A stretch of 64,000 nucleotides of DNA from contig CM042085.1 in assembly GCA_023512835.1 (NCBI GenBank), positions 4,931,989-4,995,988 of the forward strand. Direction: 5' to 3'. Positions within the stretch are counted from its first letter, which is position 1, and every line of letters starts with the position of its first letter. This DNA is from Taxillus chinensis (taxonomy: Eukaryota > Streptophyta > Magnoliopsida > Santalales > Loranthaceae). Below, piece by piece: positions 41,171 to 55,190 of this stretch. The notes below the pieces were generated by a model. It had not been told where the DNA came from, did no database searches, and was given only the letters and a program-made list of their open reading frames with translations. Both the position numbers and the translations under genes were made by a program.

Positions 41171-43263
41171 TTAAAAAGCCTTTATTTTTGTATCGGACTG
41201 TATTTTATTTTTGTGTACTTTATTGTAAAAACATTATTTATCTTTTTTCCTCATTTTTTGTCTCCAAGACTCCATCCTCCACATTCTCCCTGCTCTCTGT
41301 TTCAACATTAAAATCTAATTATTTAAATAAATGATTTCAACCTAAAAGGTTTCAGCATAATAAATAAAAATAAAAAAGTATACAATTTAATTTATTAGTT
41401 AAATGTCATGTATTTTACCACTTAAATTAAGTGATTGAAGGAAAAACTTTAAAATAGTTCCCTCAAATTTTAAAATATTGAATAATACGCCTAATAATAA
41501 CTAGCAATGTGAAGGTGCCCATCACACAAGGTCCAAACAAAAATAAAAACTTAATTATTCTCAACCATTAATGTGACAATTACGATCTCTCACTCCTTCA
41601 AAACCCTAACTATAAATGAGCTCTTTTCGTGTCAACTCAAACACAACATGCACAACCCAAACACCTAGGTACTTCTACTAGAACTTACGATCGACAACCT
41701 TGTTCATCGGACTGCAATTGACATCTTCTTCAATGATTTCTCACGGGAGCCAGCCTCACCGCCGGACCGATTACTCACCACATCCACTTTCTCATTCTCA
41801 AGCAAACAGGCGATAAATTTAAAAATTGTAAAGAGCTTAGTCCCTCATGATAGTTCAACTAGTAATCGAAGAAGCACAGGATAGATTGTAAAATTGATAC
41901 CATTTAAATTGAAATTCTAGTGATTATTTTTAAGATCATTTACCTTAAATTAGGGATTAGCCTCGCATGTACCTTAAATTAGGGATTCTAGTGATCGGAA
42001 ATACCTGTTATTATCATATATATATATATAATGGTAAGAGTTCATACTAGAGTAAAAATATTAAATTTTATTATGAAGTTAATCGATGTTAAACCTCTTT
42101 ACGATTCATATTTTATCCTATATATAAAAATAGCTTATCAAATTAATCAATAATATAATTGGATCATGACGAGTATAAATGAAAAGAGTAATACTTCCTA
42201 AATATTGAACAATATTTCCTTTTGTAATCGTGCAAATTAAAGATATTATTAAAAATATACGGGATGCAAAGCTCAACACTTAAATTCTCTCTAGTGCAAA
42301 AATGGGATCACAAGGCCTGTAAAACTTCAACGATCAAGAAAAATTCAATACTCACGTGTGGCTTCGAAAATGCAACTAAATGGTATAAAAAACCGTATAT
42401 TATCCAAAAGAATTGCTTCTAGCCCTTTTATCTTCCCTACATAAAATAAATAACCCAGGACTATAATTAACCCTCCCAACAAAAATCAATTCATGAGAAG
42501 CCCGTGTGTGTGTGAAGCATACCGATTTTCACACATTGCTTCATTAATGGAAAGAGAGTGACAAAATGTTATACTTATCTTTGCGAACACAAAAATGTCC
42601 ATCCACAATCATTAAGACATCCAAGATGAGATAATGTATGAATTGCTATAAACACAAACAAAATGTTAAAAACAAAGTACTACAAGAGTACAATTCAAAC
42701 AAACACCACAAACTCAATATTAGGATCATCTTTGCAACATTTATACACTTAACTTAGCCTCTTAACAATTTTTGTTCAAAACCCTTTCCTTGTTGAACTT
42801 GGAAAGGCTGACTAAGATTTAGGCCATTACATATTATTTTCAAAATTAGTCTTTGAATTCTAGTTAGGGCATTTGTAGGAGGAAGTAAATCCAAGGAAAA
42901 GGCAAAGAAAAAGTGATGAATGCAGCAGATGCAATTTTCAGTGGCCACTAAACTATACTTTTTCTTATTTAAATTATTAAACTTTCACTTTTAATATCAA
43001 AAGACACTGCCGTTAAATATAAGACCGGAATTTGTGCACTACGAATTCCGTCAATTTATTGATATGTTATAAAATAAAAAAAAATTCATTTATTATTTAT
43101 TTGATAATATTATTATTTATTATAAATGTGTCGTATATCTGCTGAGATGCATATATCATCCTTGTTTCGTCTATGATATGACACTTGTTTAAAAATGATA
43201 CGAACATGCATGAGGTATATGTTTAAGCGTTGGTCAACGCGACGAGACACTCCTCGCACGCTC
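41171..43263. other. Intergenic DNA, with a dispersed repeat near 42140-42320
   Basis: No gene supported. About 42150-42320 is related to 59305-59440 (shared TGACGA.TATAAATGA.AAGAGTAA, AAAGATATTATT and ACGGGATGCAAA), in the same orientation. The GC-rich DTW gene begins abruptly at the end of this stretch. Confidence 0.5.
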
Positions 43264-44110
43264 ATGGAAGGACCGTCAGAGGCAGAGGAAGAAATATATC
43301 CAGAGGCGCCGACCACCCTCGACTTCCCCTGGTCGCCGCCGTTCCCCGACGCCAGCGCTACCGACCAGTCGGAGTCTCCCCAAAGGCGCCGAACCTGCTC
43401 CGACTGCGACCGCCCAAGCAGCGTCTGCCTCTGCGCCGCCCTCCCCTCCCACCCCATCCCAACCGCCACCCAAATCCTCATCCTCCACCACCCCCACGAG
43501 TCCCGCCACAAGCTCGCCACCGTCCCCGTCCTCTCTAAGTGCCTCTCCGACTCCTACACCGTCGTCGGCCGCCGTCTCAGCCACGGATCGTCCCCGATCC
43601 TCGATTTCCTCCAAAACCCTAACCCCAACCAGTCCCCTCCTCGCGCCATCTATCTCTTCCCCAGCACGCCCGGGTGCTCTGCTCTCCCGATTGATCAGTC
43701 GAGACAACTACGATCTTCTTCTTCGGGGGATCCAAACCGGCTGGTTTTGATCGTGTTCGATGGGACGTGGAAGCAAGCCAAGGAGATGGTGAGCGCGAGT
43801 GAGCCGTTCCTAGTCCAAGTTCGCGATTAGGGTTTGCTTGGAGTGCGATGATAGGGTCGAAGGCAGGAGCATCTACGACTCAGGTTTGATTCTTAGGAAG
43901 GAGCCAGTTGGGGGTTGCGTCAGCACCATGGAGGCGGTGGCGCGTGCCTTGTGCGTGTTTGAACCGAACGGGATCGAGATTGAGATGCGTTTGATTGAGG
44001 TGCTGAGAACCATGGTAAGGTTTCAAGCTCGTAATTTGAAGCCCATGAAGCCCAGACCCAAGATGGTCAAGAAAAGCTTGAGAAATGTGAATTATAGCGA
44101 CGGTTTTTGA
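43264..44110 (+). CDS. DTW-domain tRNA aminocarboxypropyltransferase-like protein, one frame break
   Basis: DTW-domain proteins (TapT/DTWD family) transfer the aminocarboxypropyl group of S-adenosylmethionine to a tRNA uridine to form acp3U. The ATG at 43264 (MEGPSEAEEE) is preferred over an in-frame upstream Met at 43195. Visible motifs: the CSDCDRPSSVCLC cysteine cluster, HHPHESRHKLATVPVL, and LIVFDGTWKQAKEM, containing the DGTW signature. After EPFL the frame shifts by one base (about 43810-43815). The second frame supplies the remainder: RVCLECDDRVEGRSIYDS, RKEPVGGCVSTMEAVARAL and a Lys/Arg-rich tail. The break is not in a long homopolymer and no intron fits. Without the extra base the span is 282 codons. 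Intronless; could be a young pseudogene or a sequence error. Confidence 0.88.
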
Positions 44111-46371
44111 ATCCTTTGTTTGTTGGAATTTTACTGATCGTCGATTCATTTGAGAAACTAGTCAACAAACGCACATACATTTATTGAAAACTAGACAGCT
44201 TTAATGTAGGCAGAAAGAGCATTGTAGAAAAAGTGCCAGCGGACAATGTTTTAGGGGTTGTCATTCAATGAAATGGCTTCAGGTTCTTTGTGTTGTTTCC
44301 TGAACCATTGCATTGTATGATTCACTAGAATGAATGAATGAAGTTCTGCTGTTGTAGATCTCTTTAGCTTATTCCTCTTTCCAGCCCCTTGAATGGCTTT
44401 TTATCACACCGTAGTATTTGCTTGTCATGGAGTAGTCCGCTTAATAATAACGTGCCAAAAGAATCACAATGTCATCGGTCAGCGATTACTTATTTCTTCC
44501 TGTTTATATGCCTGATTTAGACATCTTATCAGAGCTGGGATCAGCTTGATGATAGCAAGTATTGTGATGACTGATGGGTCACTGTTGAAGTTATATTAAA
44601 TATCACTTGCTTTTGTCACGAGTGATAGTGATATTGAAAATAAGTGATAATGTACACACAGAACTAGCAGCTGAGGCAGAGATTACCTATATACATGTAA
44701 TTGATGGTCTTATTAAGAGGAGGTTAGTTGTCGACCAGGGGCAGATAATTGATGCTAAGTAATCAAGAAGACGCTACTGGTTTAAAGAAGACATGTAGAA
44801 ACCAAGGATCACCTATAGGGCATGTTTCTGGTTGTGTGGTACATCTCAAGTCAACTAATTACCATGCATGTAATAGTTCGGAGTGAATATTAGGTGGTCT
44901 TGGGGCACCTCGCCGGATTCGGTCATAAAAGTATTTTTAATTTACTCCCATCATGCTCTGTGACCATCCATATCTCAAGTTCAACCGATTGCACGAATAA
45001 ATTAATCAAGACAATGAGAAAAACTTATCTGATTTATCATTTTCAACTATCACCTGTCTTTTTTTCCTTCTTCAAGGGATACACCATCAACTGTAAAACC
45101 TTAAATTCAACTGGGATACGGTGTATTCTTCTTAGTTCTTGCCAATTTCGAACGGGGTGAGACAATGGCTTTTAGATTTCAATTACGTTGTCAACATACT
45201 ACGTGGCCATCTCCTGGCTCTAAATATCTATTTATTTATAGAATAATAAATTACATTTAAATTATTTCAAAAACATCCTACTCAAAATATGACTTCTCAG
45301 TTGATACGTTACTTTAATGCATCTAACATCAGTTATGCTTTGGATCTTTCCTCCTTTATTGAACTTCACTCTAATCTAATCCATCGACGTTAAGAGTGCA
45401 ACATGGAGAAAGAGAAAATTGGAAAACGTAAATAGGAAAATGGAAAAAAAGTAAAAACATGACAATGAAATTTGATTTCCATCCATTCGTCCTACATGGG
45501 CGGTGCTTCCGGCACCAAATCTTTGTTATTTCGTCGAATGTTTTTGGCTACTTTATTTAACGACCACCCTCCCTTTAAAATCTCACATTTTCTCTCTCCT
45601 TTCCGCTTCTTTCTTTTCCGCCATGCCCGCCTGGTTCCTCTTTCTGTCATAATCCCAGCTCTGAAATCTCCATAGCCTAGAAGCACAATTACGCAAGGGA
45701 ACCCAAAAAAAAAAAAAGTATCCCATTTGGTCTCTCTCTCTGATCCCATATCGCCATTTCTCATTGGTTCTTCATTAAGGAATCCCTCACGTACGTCCAC
45801 CCTTCTTCCAAGATTGTTTATTGTATTGACTTTTTGGGTCATCCACCGTCTGCTCAAACACGGCATATGAAGATTGTAATCTCTAGGATATTTTACAACG
45901 TGCAGTGCTATTTTGTCTGATCAATTGTAGGTGATCTATGCATCTTAATTAGAAGTGCATTTTACGATTTGGGAGCATTGATAGGATGATGAACTGCATT
46001 TTCCTTCGTTCGATTGTTTATTAATTCCCTGATCTTATTGCTCTTGAGATAAACAAATGAATAATTATCTAATCTTGGCAATGCTGTTTTCTTCATAGAG
46101 ATTAATTTCCTGATCTTATTGCTCTTGAAATAAACAAACTGTTTTAGGCGTCAGGTTTTTGTTACGTCTTTCACCAGACAGTGGGAAAATGTTTTATGCT
46201 TTCCATGATATGAATATGCTTTGTACTGATGCCTCCTTATATTACCTCCATTTAATTTGTTGCTAATCCTTTCCTTCTCTTGTAGTGGCATCGTACCTTT
46301 TTCAATACTCTATCCTTACAATCGATAAATAATAAAAAAAGTCTCACACATTGTGGAGATCTATCAAAGTT
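44111..46371. other. DTW 3' flank and villin promoter/5' leader
   Basis: No coding region supported. 45560-45760 is pyrimidine-rich with a CT microsatellite-like stretch and is a plausible villin transcription start region. A 38-base imperfect direct repeat occurs at about 46021-46060 and 46103-46142. Confidence 0.4.
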
Positions 46372-49300
46372 ATGGATCCTGCATTTAAGGGAGCAAGCCA
46401 GAGAGCGTATCCTTCATGAATGAGTTATAAACTTCATGAATAAGTTGTTGCATGGCAGAGTTTAATTTTCTGCTTGCTTTTACTTTTTTTAAACCCCATT
46501 CCACCCCCATCCCCATGGCCACTCTAGGGCCCCTTGCTGCAGCTCCAAAAGTTGGTCTTCTCAGTGGTCACCCTTCTTTCTTTAATTTGGTTCTTAAAGA
46601 AAGAGTCTTCACCAATCGAGGTACACCATGGGGGTGAAAATGGAACATTGTTTGGCCTGAATTTGGCCATATTAGTGCATGTTTCTATCACAAAACTTTG
46701 TTATGTAAAACGGTGCTGACATCATATTATTTGGCTACATTTGTCAAACTAATTTTACTACTTTGAAATCAAGTTTTGGCTAATTATCAATTACTCAATT
46801 GTTCTTATAGTTTTTTATAATTTCAACATGCACCCTTATTTATTACCTTTAAATAATAACATAAATATATTAGCAAAATCCTTTTTTATATTTAATAATT
46901 ATATTATATAATGTTAATATGTAAACATTTATTATTATTATTAATTCATAATTACATTTATATAATATTAATATTTTAAAATTTAATAATGATAATAATC
47001 AGTTGTTAATTATACTTATATAATATTAAAATTTATATAAGTCATTATCATAGTTGTTATTATATTCAAAGATTATTATTATTATTATAAATATAAAAGG
47101 ATTTTATTGTATTATTTCTAATTATATTTGCACGAAGTTATATAGATTAAATTTATTAATTTAAATTATATATTAAAATACGATTAGTTTCTAATTATAT
47201 TTCTATATAATTTATTTTTAGCATCACTGTTATCATAATTAATTTTACTTTATTTTAAATTATAGTCCTTCAGTCATGCTATGTGTTCAGCATGTTGCTA
47301 TTTCTTCACTGTGCTATACTTAACTTCTCACAGTGGGACTGAAATCTGGCGTATTGTGGACTTTCAAGCAGTTCCTCTGACGAAGTCCGAATATGGTAAA
47401 TTCTACTCGGGAGATTCATATATTGTCTTGCAGGTGCATACTGTAATTACATTTTATTTAGCTCTGAGTTTGGGTTCACTTCTTCTACTTCACATAAATA
47501 TATTATATATGTCCTCAAGTCATTTGTTTAGGTTTTACTGATTGAGCTGAATTGATGGTGTATACTTCCACTAAAATAAAATTCATGTTCTGCGTATCCA
47601 TTATTGACTTTTGGAAAACTGCTTTAGTTTTTTTGGAATCAGAAATGTAATTTGGCATTGGAATTTTCATGTTATAGGTAAAACTCAAAGTGGTCAATAT
47701 AAATGAAGTGTTGGTTCATGTGTGTGCATTGAACATGCACCTGTGTGTATCCAAGAGTAAGCTGAGATGTGAAACTAGAGATAGAAACTCTTGAATGTCA
47801 TCTCTTTTTAAGGGACATGTTTTCCGTGCTCACTTTTCTTATCTTATTATGTTGGGTTGATTCATATTATTTTGCAGACACGTTCTAGAAGGGGCGGTAC
47901 AAATTCATATGATATACACTTCTGGATTGGGACAGAGACAAGTAAGGTATCCTGTCTACTAACCCTTTTCTTTAAACTTCAAAGTTGGCGCACATGACCA
48001 ATTTCTATTTTCTGATTTTACCAACTTCTTGTAGGATGAAGCTGGGACTGCGGCTATTAAAACTATTGAACTTGATGCAAATCTTGGAGGACGTGCAGTG
48101 CAACACAGAGAACTTCAAGGTCATGAATCTGACAAATTTTTGTCATATTTCAAACCATGTATCATACCTTTGGAGGGAGGTGTAGCATCAGGATTAAAAA
48201 AACCCCGTGGAAGAAAAGTTCAAAACACGGTTATATGCTTGTACTGGAAAACGAGTTGCTAAGCTGAAGCAGGTGTCAAAAACTTCTTTGGGTTCACTAT
48301 ATTGTTTCTTATTTGCTCCTTAGATCAAGGAATATTTACTATCATTTGGTTTTGCAGGTCCCTTTTTCTATTTCATCGCTAAATCATGATGATGTGTTCA
48401 TCCTAGATACGCAGAACACAATTTATCAGTTCAATGGTGCAAAGTCTAATATTCAAGAACGGGCCAAAGCTTTAGAAGCTATTCATTTTTTTAAGGAATG
48501 TTATCATGAAGGGAAGTGTGACTTCATAATTGTTGGTAACGTGATTTGTATTTGTGAATTCTTATGTCTCATCTGTTAAGATTGGTGTTTATATTATTTT
48601 TCACTTTTCTAGAGGATGGAAAGCTACAACCACAGTCAGAATTGGGAGATTTCTGGGATATGTTTGGTGGTTTTGCTCCAATTGGAAATAAAGAAGAGGA
48701 TGAAGAGGATATCATTCCAAAAACAGTGCCTGCTACACTTTATAGGTGCTTATCTGACCTTCCCCAAACACCCACGCACTTTTGTGCGAGTCCTTTGTGT
48801 TTAGTGTTTATGTTTATTTTAGTGTTCATATTCTGCACTCCTAAGTAATCTCTTCAGTTTCATGCGTAGGTACTCTTCAATTAAAATTTATATGAAATGG
48901 CGTATAAGTGATATGTGATCTGATGCTTCTCGTGGGTTCATATTTCCCATGTTTTCTTGATTTTTTTTGTTCTTCTCCTAGCATCACTAATGGTCAGCTG
49001 AAGACTGTAGAAGGTAGACTCTCCAAACCAATGTTGGAAAGCAGAAAATGCTATATACTGGACTGTGGTGTTGAGGTATTTGTGTGGGTTGGGCGGTTGA
49101 CACAGGTTGAGGATAGAAAAACTTCCAGCCAGGCTGCTGAGGTAGAATTTGCTTCTTTTTGTGTGCTGTTTTATTGTAAAACCACCTTCTGATCTCTTAG
49201 TTTTACCCCAGAAATATATATCTAGCCAAAATAAGCCAAAGTCAACGCGCCTTACCCAAATTATGCAAGGAAATGAGACACGTATGTTCAAGGCCAGATT

Positions 49301-52300
49301 CAATTCCTGGCCATCAGGGTCAGGAACATCCAGTGCTGAGGACGGTGTTGGAAAAGTAACTGGTATAAATTATTTTCTGCTGTTAACAAACTTGCAGTAT
49401 TTTGTGGAGTAATAATTTTTGAACTGTTATGTGCACTGGTAGCTTTGTTGCAGCAGAAAGGTCTTGGTGTCCAGGGGAAGTCCACAACAAAAGCAGCTCT
49501 GGTAACTGAGGAAGTTCCACCTCTGCTTGAAAGAGGTGGAAAAGTTGAGGTTTGATCACTCGTCACCATAAATTATAATTTTTATTGCTGTTCTTTGTTT
49601 CATATTTAAGTACATGGTATTGATTTGAAGGTATGGAGGATCAATGACAGTGCCAAAACTCTGGTCCCCAAGGAAGATATTGGAAAATTTTATAGTGGGG
49701 ATTGCTATATTGTACTCTACACTTGCCACTCAGATACTAGGAAAGAGGACTACTTCTTGTGCAACTGGATTGGAAATGATAGCCTTGAGGTAATATAGAT
49801 TGTTCCAGATTGGGTTGGGAGAATGCATGCATGCATTCACTGGACTCCTGCATGTATTTTCCCTTTCAGTTCATCAAATGCACGTAGTGTGAGAGCAACG
49901 CCAAGTGTCTACCTCTTTTAAAAAATCACTAATATACTCCTTAAAGGGGAAGTTTGGTGTTTCCATACTCCCTCTCCGGAAGGGATTTTCAGGCCTATAG
50001 GATGGCTAGGAACTACATTTACTTTCTTGTGCTCTTGTTTTGAAATGCTCATGAGTTCAATCAATGTTGAGAATATGAAGTAGTTAAAAAGAACAAGAAA
50101 ATAAAGGCTGTATTTATTTTGAGTTTCTTTAGAACTGTGTTTTTGGAAGTGATCTTATAGGTGCACACAGATGGACAAGATATGGTTGGAATGAGTTGTA
50201 TTCTTTATTTATTATTAGTTGTATTTTTACCAAACACCCTCTAAGTTTCTAAAAATCTTTCAAGCAACATAAATATTTAATATCTTCCTATTTTTGAGCT
50301 ACAGGATGATCAAAAGGTGGCTGCTCGGCTGGCTCATGCTATGTCGACAACACTAAAGGGACGCCCTACACAGGTATTGTAATTTGCATCATTATCTACT
50401 TGTTATCATGATCCTTGCAAGCGCAAATAACATGTTTTTCCCGTAGGGTCGCATATTTCAAGGAAAAGAGTCACCACAATTTATTGCAATTTTTCAGCTT
50501 TTGGTGATTCTTAAGGTGTTCATTCCCCGGCCTTTTCAGACATTTCATATTATTCCTAAAATCCCGGATGATTTTCTAAGATAAGTGTAATTTTGATATC
50601 CTCTTCTTCCATCAGGGTGGACTGAGCTCTAGTTACAAAAATGTTATAGCCGACAAAGGGTTGGCTGATGAAACATATGATGCCAACAATGTTGCACTCA
50701 TTAAGATCTCTGGAACTTCTATCCATAACACTAAAGGCATACAAGTAGATGCGGTATGTTAACATTGACCAATTTCCATCATGATTCTAAAGTTGTTCAC
50801 CCAAGAGCTTGATCATTATTATTTTTTTATTGTCATTTAATATGCTAAGAACTAGCTCTTTCAATTTTTATTTTTATTTTTGTATTTTAATAAGCAAACA
50901 ACTCCTACTTCTCTTTCAAAAAAGAAAAAGAAAAAAGTGTTCATCATCTGGTGTATTTTTATTCTGATCAAGAAAATATTATATTTTCCTTACTCATTAT
51001 AAGTAAACATAAGCTAAAGCAAGACACCCTATTTGAACATCCAACCCTTCAGCAGGCAATTTAAAGACTTAAACCTCAATGCAGAGATCGAATGATCTTA
51101 CATTTTAAAAGCTATCCAATAGTTAAGTCAAAACACAGTTGACTGATTCCCCATCCTTCTTACAAGCGCACTGATTAAGAAAGATCTGTCCTATCCTTAC
51201 CAATCATGTGACTTAAGGTATAAAGGAAGGCATAGGAAGACAATTCATCTAGGAAGTTTTTAGTTTCCATGCAATCAGTCACATTAGCCCCATACTAAAC
51301 AGTCATCTATCCTAAGTATATCACAACTAGATCCCTTCCCAAATAAATAATATAACTTAGTTGGGTAGTTATGGAATAAATATCCTTAGGATCGATGATA
51401 AAATCTACAAATAACAATCATCATAGGACTGCATCTTCTCACAAACGCTGATTTGAAACCCGAGCCTGCCCTTATTCTAACCATTTGAATAAAGAATGCA
51501 AGGAAGAAATGCCTAAGAGTGATTTGCTAAATGTTAGTTATTATGGGATGCGGTATGCAGCGCTAATTGAGGATGCTTGACAGAACCTTGGCTTAGATGG
51601 CTTGTGGAAATGAAAGACTATGATTAATGATTTCATTCTTAGATGGCTTAGATGGCTTGGTTGTGAGCGTTAAATGACAATGATAGTATTGTGTTGTCTC
51701 TGTGCTTAGCATGTGAATGACAACCATAATTGATATCATTTTTTGTGAGATAGTGCATCTTTACTTTGTTTCTGGTTCAAAAATAAGAACTATATTTGTT
51801 CTCTAATGAACTTCTTCCAACCCTCTTATCATTTAGGTGGCAATTTCGTTGAATTCTCATGAGTGTTTTCTTCTGCAATCTAGCTCTTCAATCTTCATTT
51901 GGCATGGAAACCAAAGTACTTTTAAGCAACAACAGTTTTCAACCAAAGTTGCAGAATTTTTGAGAGTATGCTTAACATTCTTTTTTTCAGCTTCTAAAAT
52001 TTGACTTTAGTATTACTTTAGATGTTTCAATGTAGTAGTTAATTCATGCTAAATTTTAAATGACTTTTTTTTAATGAAATATGATGAGAGTTGAGGCAAA
52101 AGCATGATTTCTTCTAGGAATTTGTCATGAGTTTCAATTCTGGTGATGGTCGTACTAATGCTTCTCCATCTTAAGAAATTATTAATGTTTTCTTTTTGAA
52201 GGCTCAGATAGTATTACATTGTATATAACTCCATGGCTATTATTATTATCGGTAGTGGTATACTACTATTAGTATTTGCAATGACAAGTGCTAATGCTTT

Positions 52301-55190
52301 ACATTAGTTTTTTTTCATATCCCATTGATTTATGATTTAAGTATAAGCTTTATTTTGTTCACTGATTCAGCCAGGAGTAGCTTTGAAACACATAAATGAA
52401 GGAACTGAGAGCCTTAGCTTCTTTTCAGCACTTGGAGGGAAACAAATTTACACCAGCAAACAGGCTGAGAAGATTGTCAGAGAGCCACACTTGTTCACTG
52501 TTTTATTCAATAAAGGCAAATTCTTATCTAACTTCAGTAGTTCCATGACCTTTTGTATTTGGTTCCTTGTGTGCTTGCTTTCGTTAAGACATTTGTTGAT
52601 TTATAAAATTTCAAGTTTTACACGTGTCTAACTCTTTCATTGATTATTCTTGTTGCCATGACATTCAACAGAGAAATTTGAGGTTAGTGTTTAAACAAAA
52701 CTTGGTCTGAAGCTTCAAAAGACGCTTGTTTGGTTTCGTGTGTTTGAACATGTATATTTTTGTTCTCTTTGGTAGGTCGAGGAAGTTCACAACTTCTCTC
52801 AAGATGATCTGTTGACAGAGGATATCATGATACTTGACACGCATGCTGAAGTGTTTGTCTGGGTTGGGCGATCTGTAAGTTCCATAGAGAAGCAAAGGGC
52901 TTTTGAAGTTGGTCAGGTACTGCTTGAATAATCACAATGTCTCTTGTGCTTCCGCTTTCAGTTTCGAACCTCATTTCCTATAGGAATTCAATGCAGAACT
53001 ACATAAACATGACAGTGTCCGTGGAAGGGTTGGCACCTAATATACCATTATACAAGATTCTTGAAGGACATGAACCTTGCTTCTTCACACTTACTTTTCT
53101 TGGGATTCCACAAAAGCTAGTGTATGATCTATAACAGAACCTATCCTCTATTGTTTTTTTTTCCCGTAAGATATCTGCTTTGTAAGAAATAATATAACTA
53201 ATTTTATTCGTGCTGCGAAGTTGAAGACCGGTGAAATCCACTTCAGTCTTACACTCAACAAGTTTTCTTGACATATTTGATTATATGGTATGTTTTAATC
53301 TATAACTATTAGGATACTTACAGACCCATTATTGCTAATGCCCTTCGGAAGTTAACAATTGAAATGGGAACAAATTGTGAAAAGGAACAATATTGCTTAT
53401 ATATATATAATGAGACTGAATGAGAAAATTGCCAGAAGGATATGCATCTTTGTACGTTGTATAATTTAAAAACTGAAAGCCTTTCAGTTTTGAAATCTTG
53501 TCTACTACTACTGGAAAATTATAAAAGCAGAATTAGAATTAGAATATTTATTCGTTGGCTTTAACTAAGTTCTTTCCACTTAACGTTGAAATCTTTAAGT
53601 CACTTGTGTATCTAGTAGTACATGTATTATTGATTTTAGGAATTTAATATGTGCTATAATTTAATGTCTTCATGATACACATTCCTCTCTTCTCAAGTTT
53701 TATTAATTTCCATTTTTACATGCGAGATATACATCCCTTGCTTGTCATGTCTTTTACTTTAATTGCAGCTTCAAGGAAACTCTTTTCAGAAGAAGGTTTT
53801 GTTACTCTTTTCGGAAAATGAAGCCTTGGTGGTAAATATTGATACTTTCAGCTTTCCTGTGCAACATGTTATTTAAGAATTTGTTTGTATTAGATATCTA
53901 GATTATTTAATAACTAAATTTACCTCATTATCCAATAAATTTCGAAGGGAATAACTAGTTGGTTGAAAATATGGCTCGGACTTCCATTCACCTACATACA
54001 ATGTAAATCTTTGAATTTGTTACTGTCTCAAGTTTTTTCATACATTAGTTTTTTAGAAAAATATTTTAAGTTGTATTTCACTAAATAGAGGTATTAGTTT
54101 CTGATATAAGTTTAATTCCTAAGGGTAGACGAGACTGGTATCCATATATTCAGATGATACATGAAATTCTATTATCGTTTTTATATCTCTTTGTTTTAAC
54201 TTGCCTGGCCCAATGGCAGTCTCTTGATGTGCCATGTCAGTTCTGTGCTGCATGCGTACGTGAATGAGTTGGTAACGTGAAAACATTTTTTTTTTTTTTG
54301 AAATATGAGACACATTCTTAGTACAGGATACTTACTAGTCTAGCAACTAATGAGTGTTGCTTACTGCTCCGTAGTTAGAACAGTTTACTGTAATGTAGAA
54401 AATATAATAAGCTATTCAGTTAGATCCATAAGTTACCATTTAACTTTTATGAACAATTTGATGGCTGGGATCCTATCTGAAGGAAGTTAATTTGGTCAAG
54501 AAGGCTTGAGTAATTTAAATATATCATTCATACTGAGTATACAATTCTCCATCTCTCAGAGTTCTCATCTCAATATGCTACTTTCTCGCATTGTTCACTT
54601 TTCATTAGCTGGATCTGGTCGACAAGGGGCACAAAATCTTAATGATTTTGCATATGGTAAAGGGCGGGGTTGAAAGTGGCACGTGGTAGGTCCAAATCTT
54701 GCAGAGAATTTTATTGTTTGTAGTGATAGGAGTAATATAGTAATAGGAAGAAGCATATAACAACAAATCAAATATATTCTGCTTCATTATATTGGTGCAT
54801 TAACTTTTCATGCATTACATATGCTGATGTGCATCAGTCTTAAAATATTGAGTGATGGAAAGGGTGTATTAATCGCTTCATCAAAAGATTAAATATGTGA
54901 AACCCAATACCTTCATTAATTGCATGTATTTGGGTGCATATATGACGCATGCTGAAATAGGATTGTGACTGGCACCTTTCATGTTACTGCAGAATCAGGT
55001 CAAGTCCAACGAGGCCAATCTAGGAGGAACAACTCAAAGAGCATCAGCTTTAGCCGCCTTAACGGCTGTGCTTAACCCATCATCTGATAGGACTGAACCA
55101 AAAGGTTCTCCTCGGCCAGCTTTCCCAAGCCCGAGTTCACAGAGAGCAGCTGCTGTGGCTGCTCTTTATCATCCACATATTTGTTTCTAA
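46372..55190 (+). CDS. VLN: Villin (actin-bundling), 20 exons, headpiece missing, two frame breaks
   Basis: Plant villins bundle, cap or sever actin filaments. Exons: 46372-46406, 47334-47433, 47878-47946, 48035-48272, 48358-48535, 48613-48745, 48982-49141, 49212-49362, 49443-49549, 49631-49789, 50305-50373, 50447-50515, 50616-50753, 51837-51965, 52371-52515, 52672-52682, 52776-52916, 52997-53121, 53769-53831, 54993-55190. Six gelsolin repeats fill residues 1 to about 740 ([52 protein letters not shown]). The usual Ser/Ala-rich linker ([25 protein letters not shown]) follows, then a stop with no headpiece. Exon 16 is an 11-base microexon after a GC-AG intron. One surplus base lies in exon 4 (48196-48207) and one base is missing in exon 18 (about 53086-53094). 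About 805 aa if read through, against about 950 for full villins. Confidence 0.9.

Noticed and set aside
43276..43707. Minus-strand Gly/Val/Glu-rich open frame
   Set aside because: Shadow of the DTW gene, whose cysteine cluster and DGTW motif are on the plus strand.
45492..45866. Minus-strand open frame of 124 codons upstream of villin
   Set aside because: Arg/Lys/Glu-rich translation of a CT-rich leader with no family resemblance; better explained as villin 5' region.
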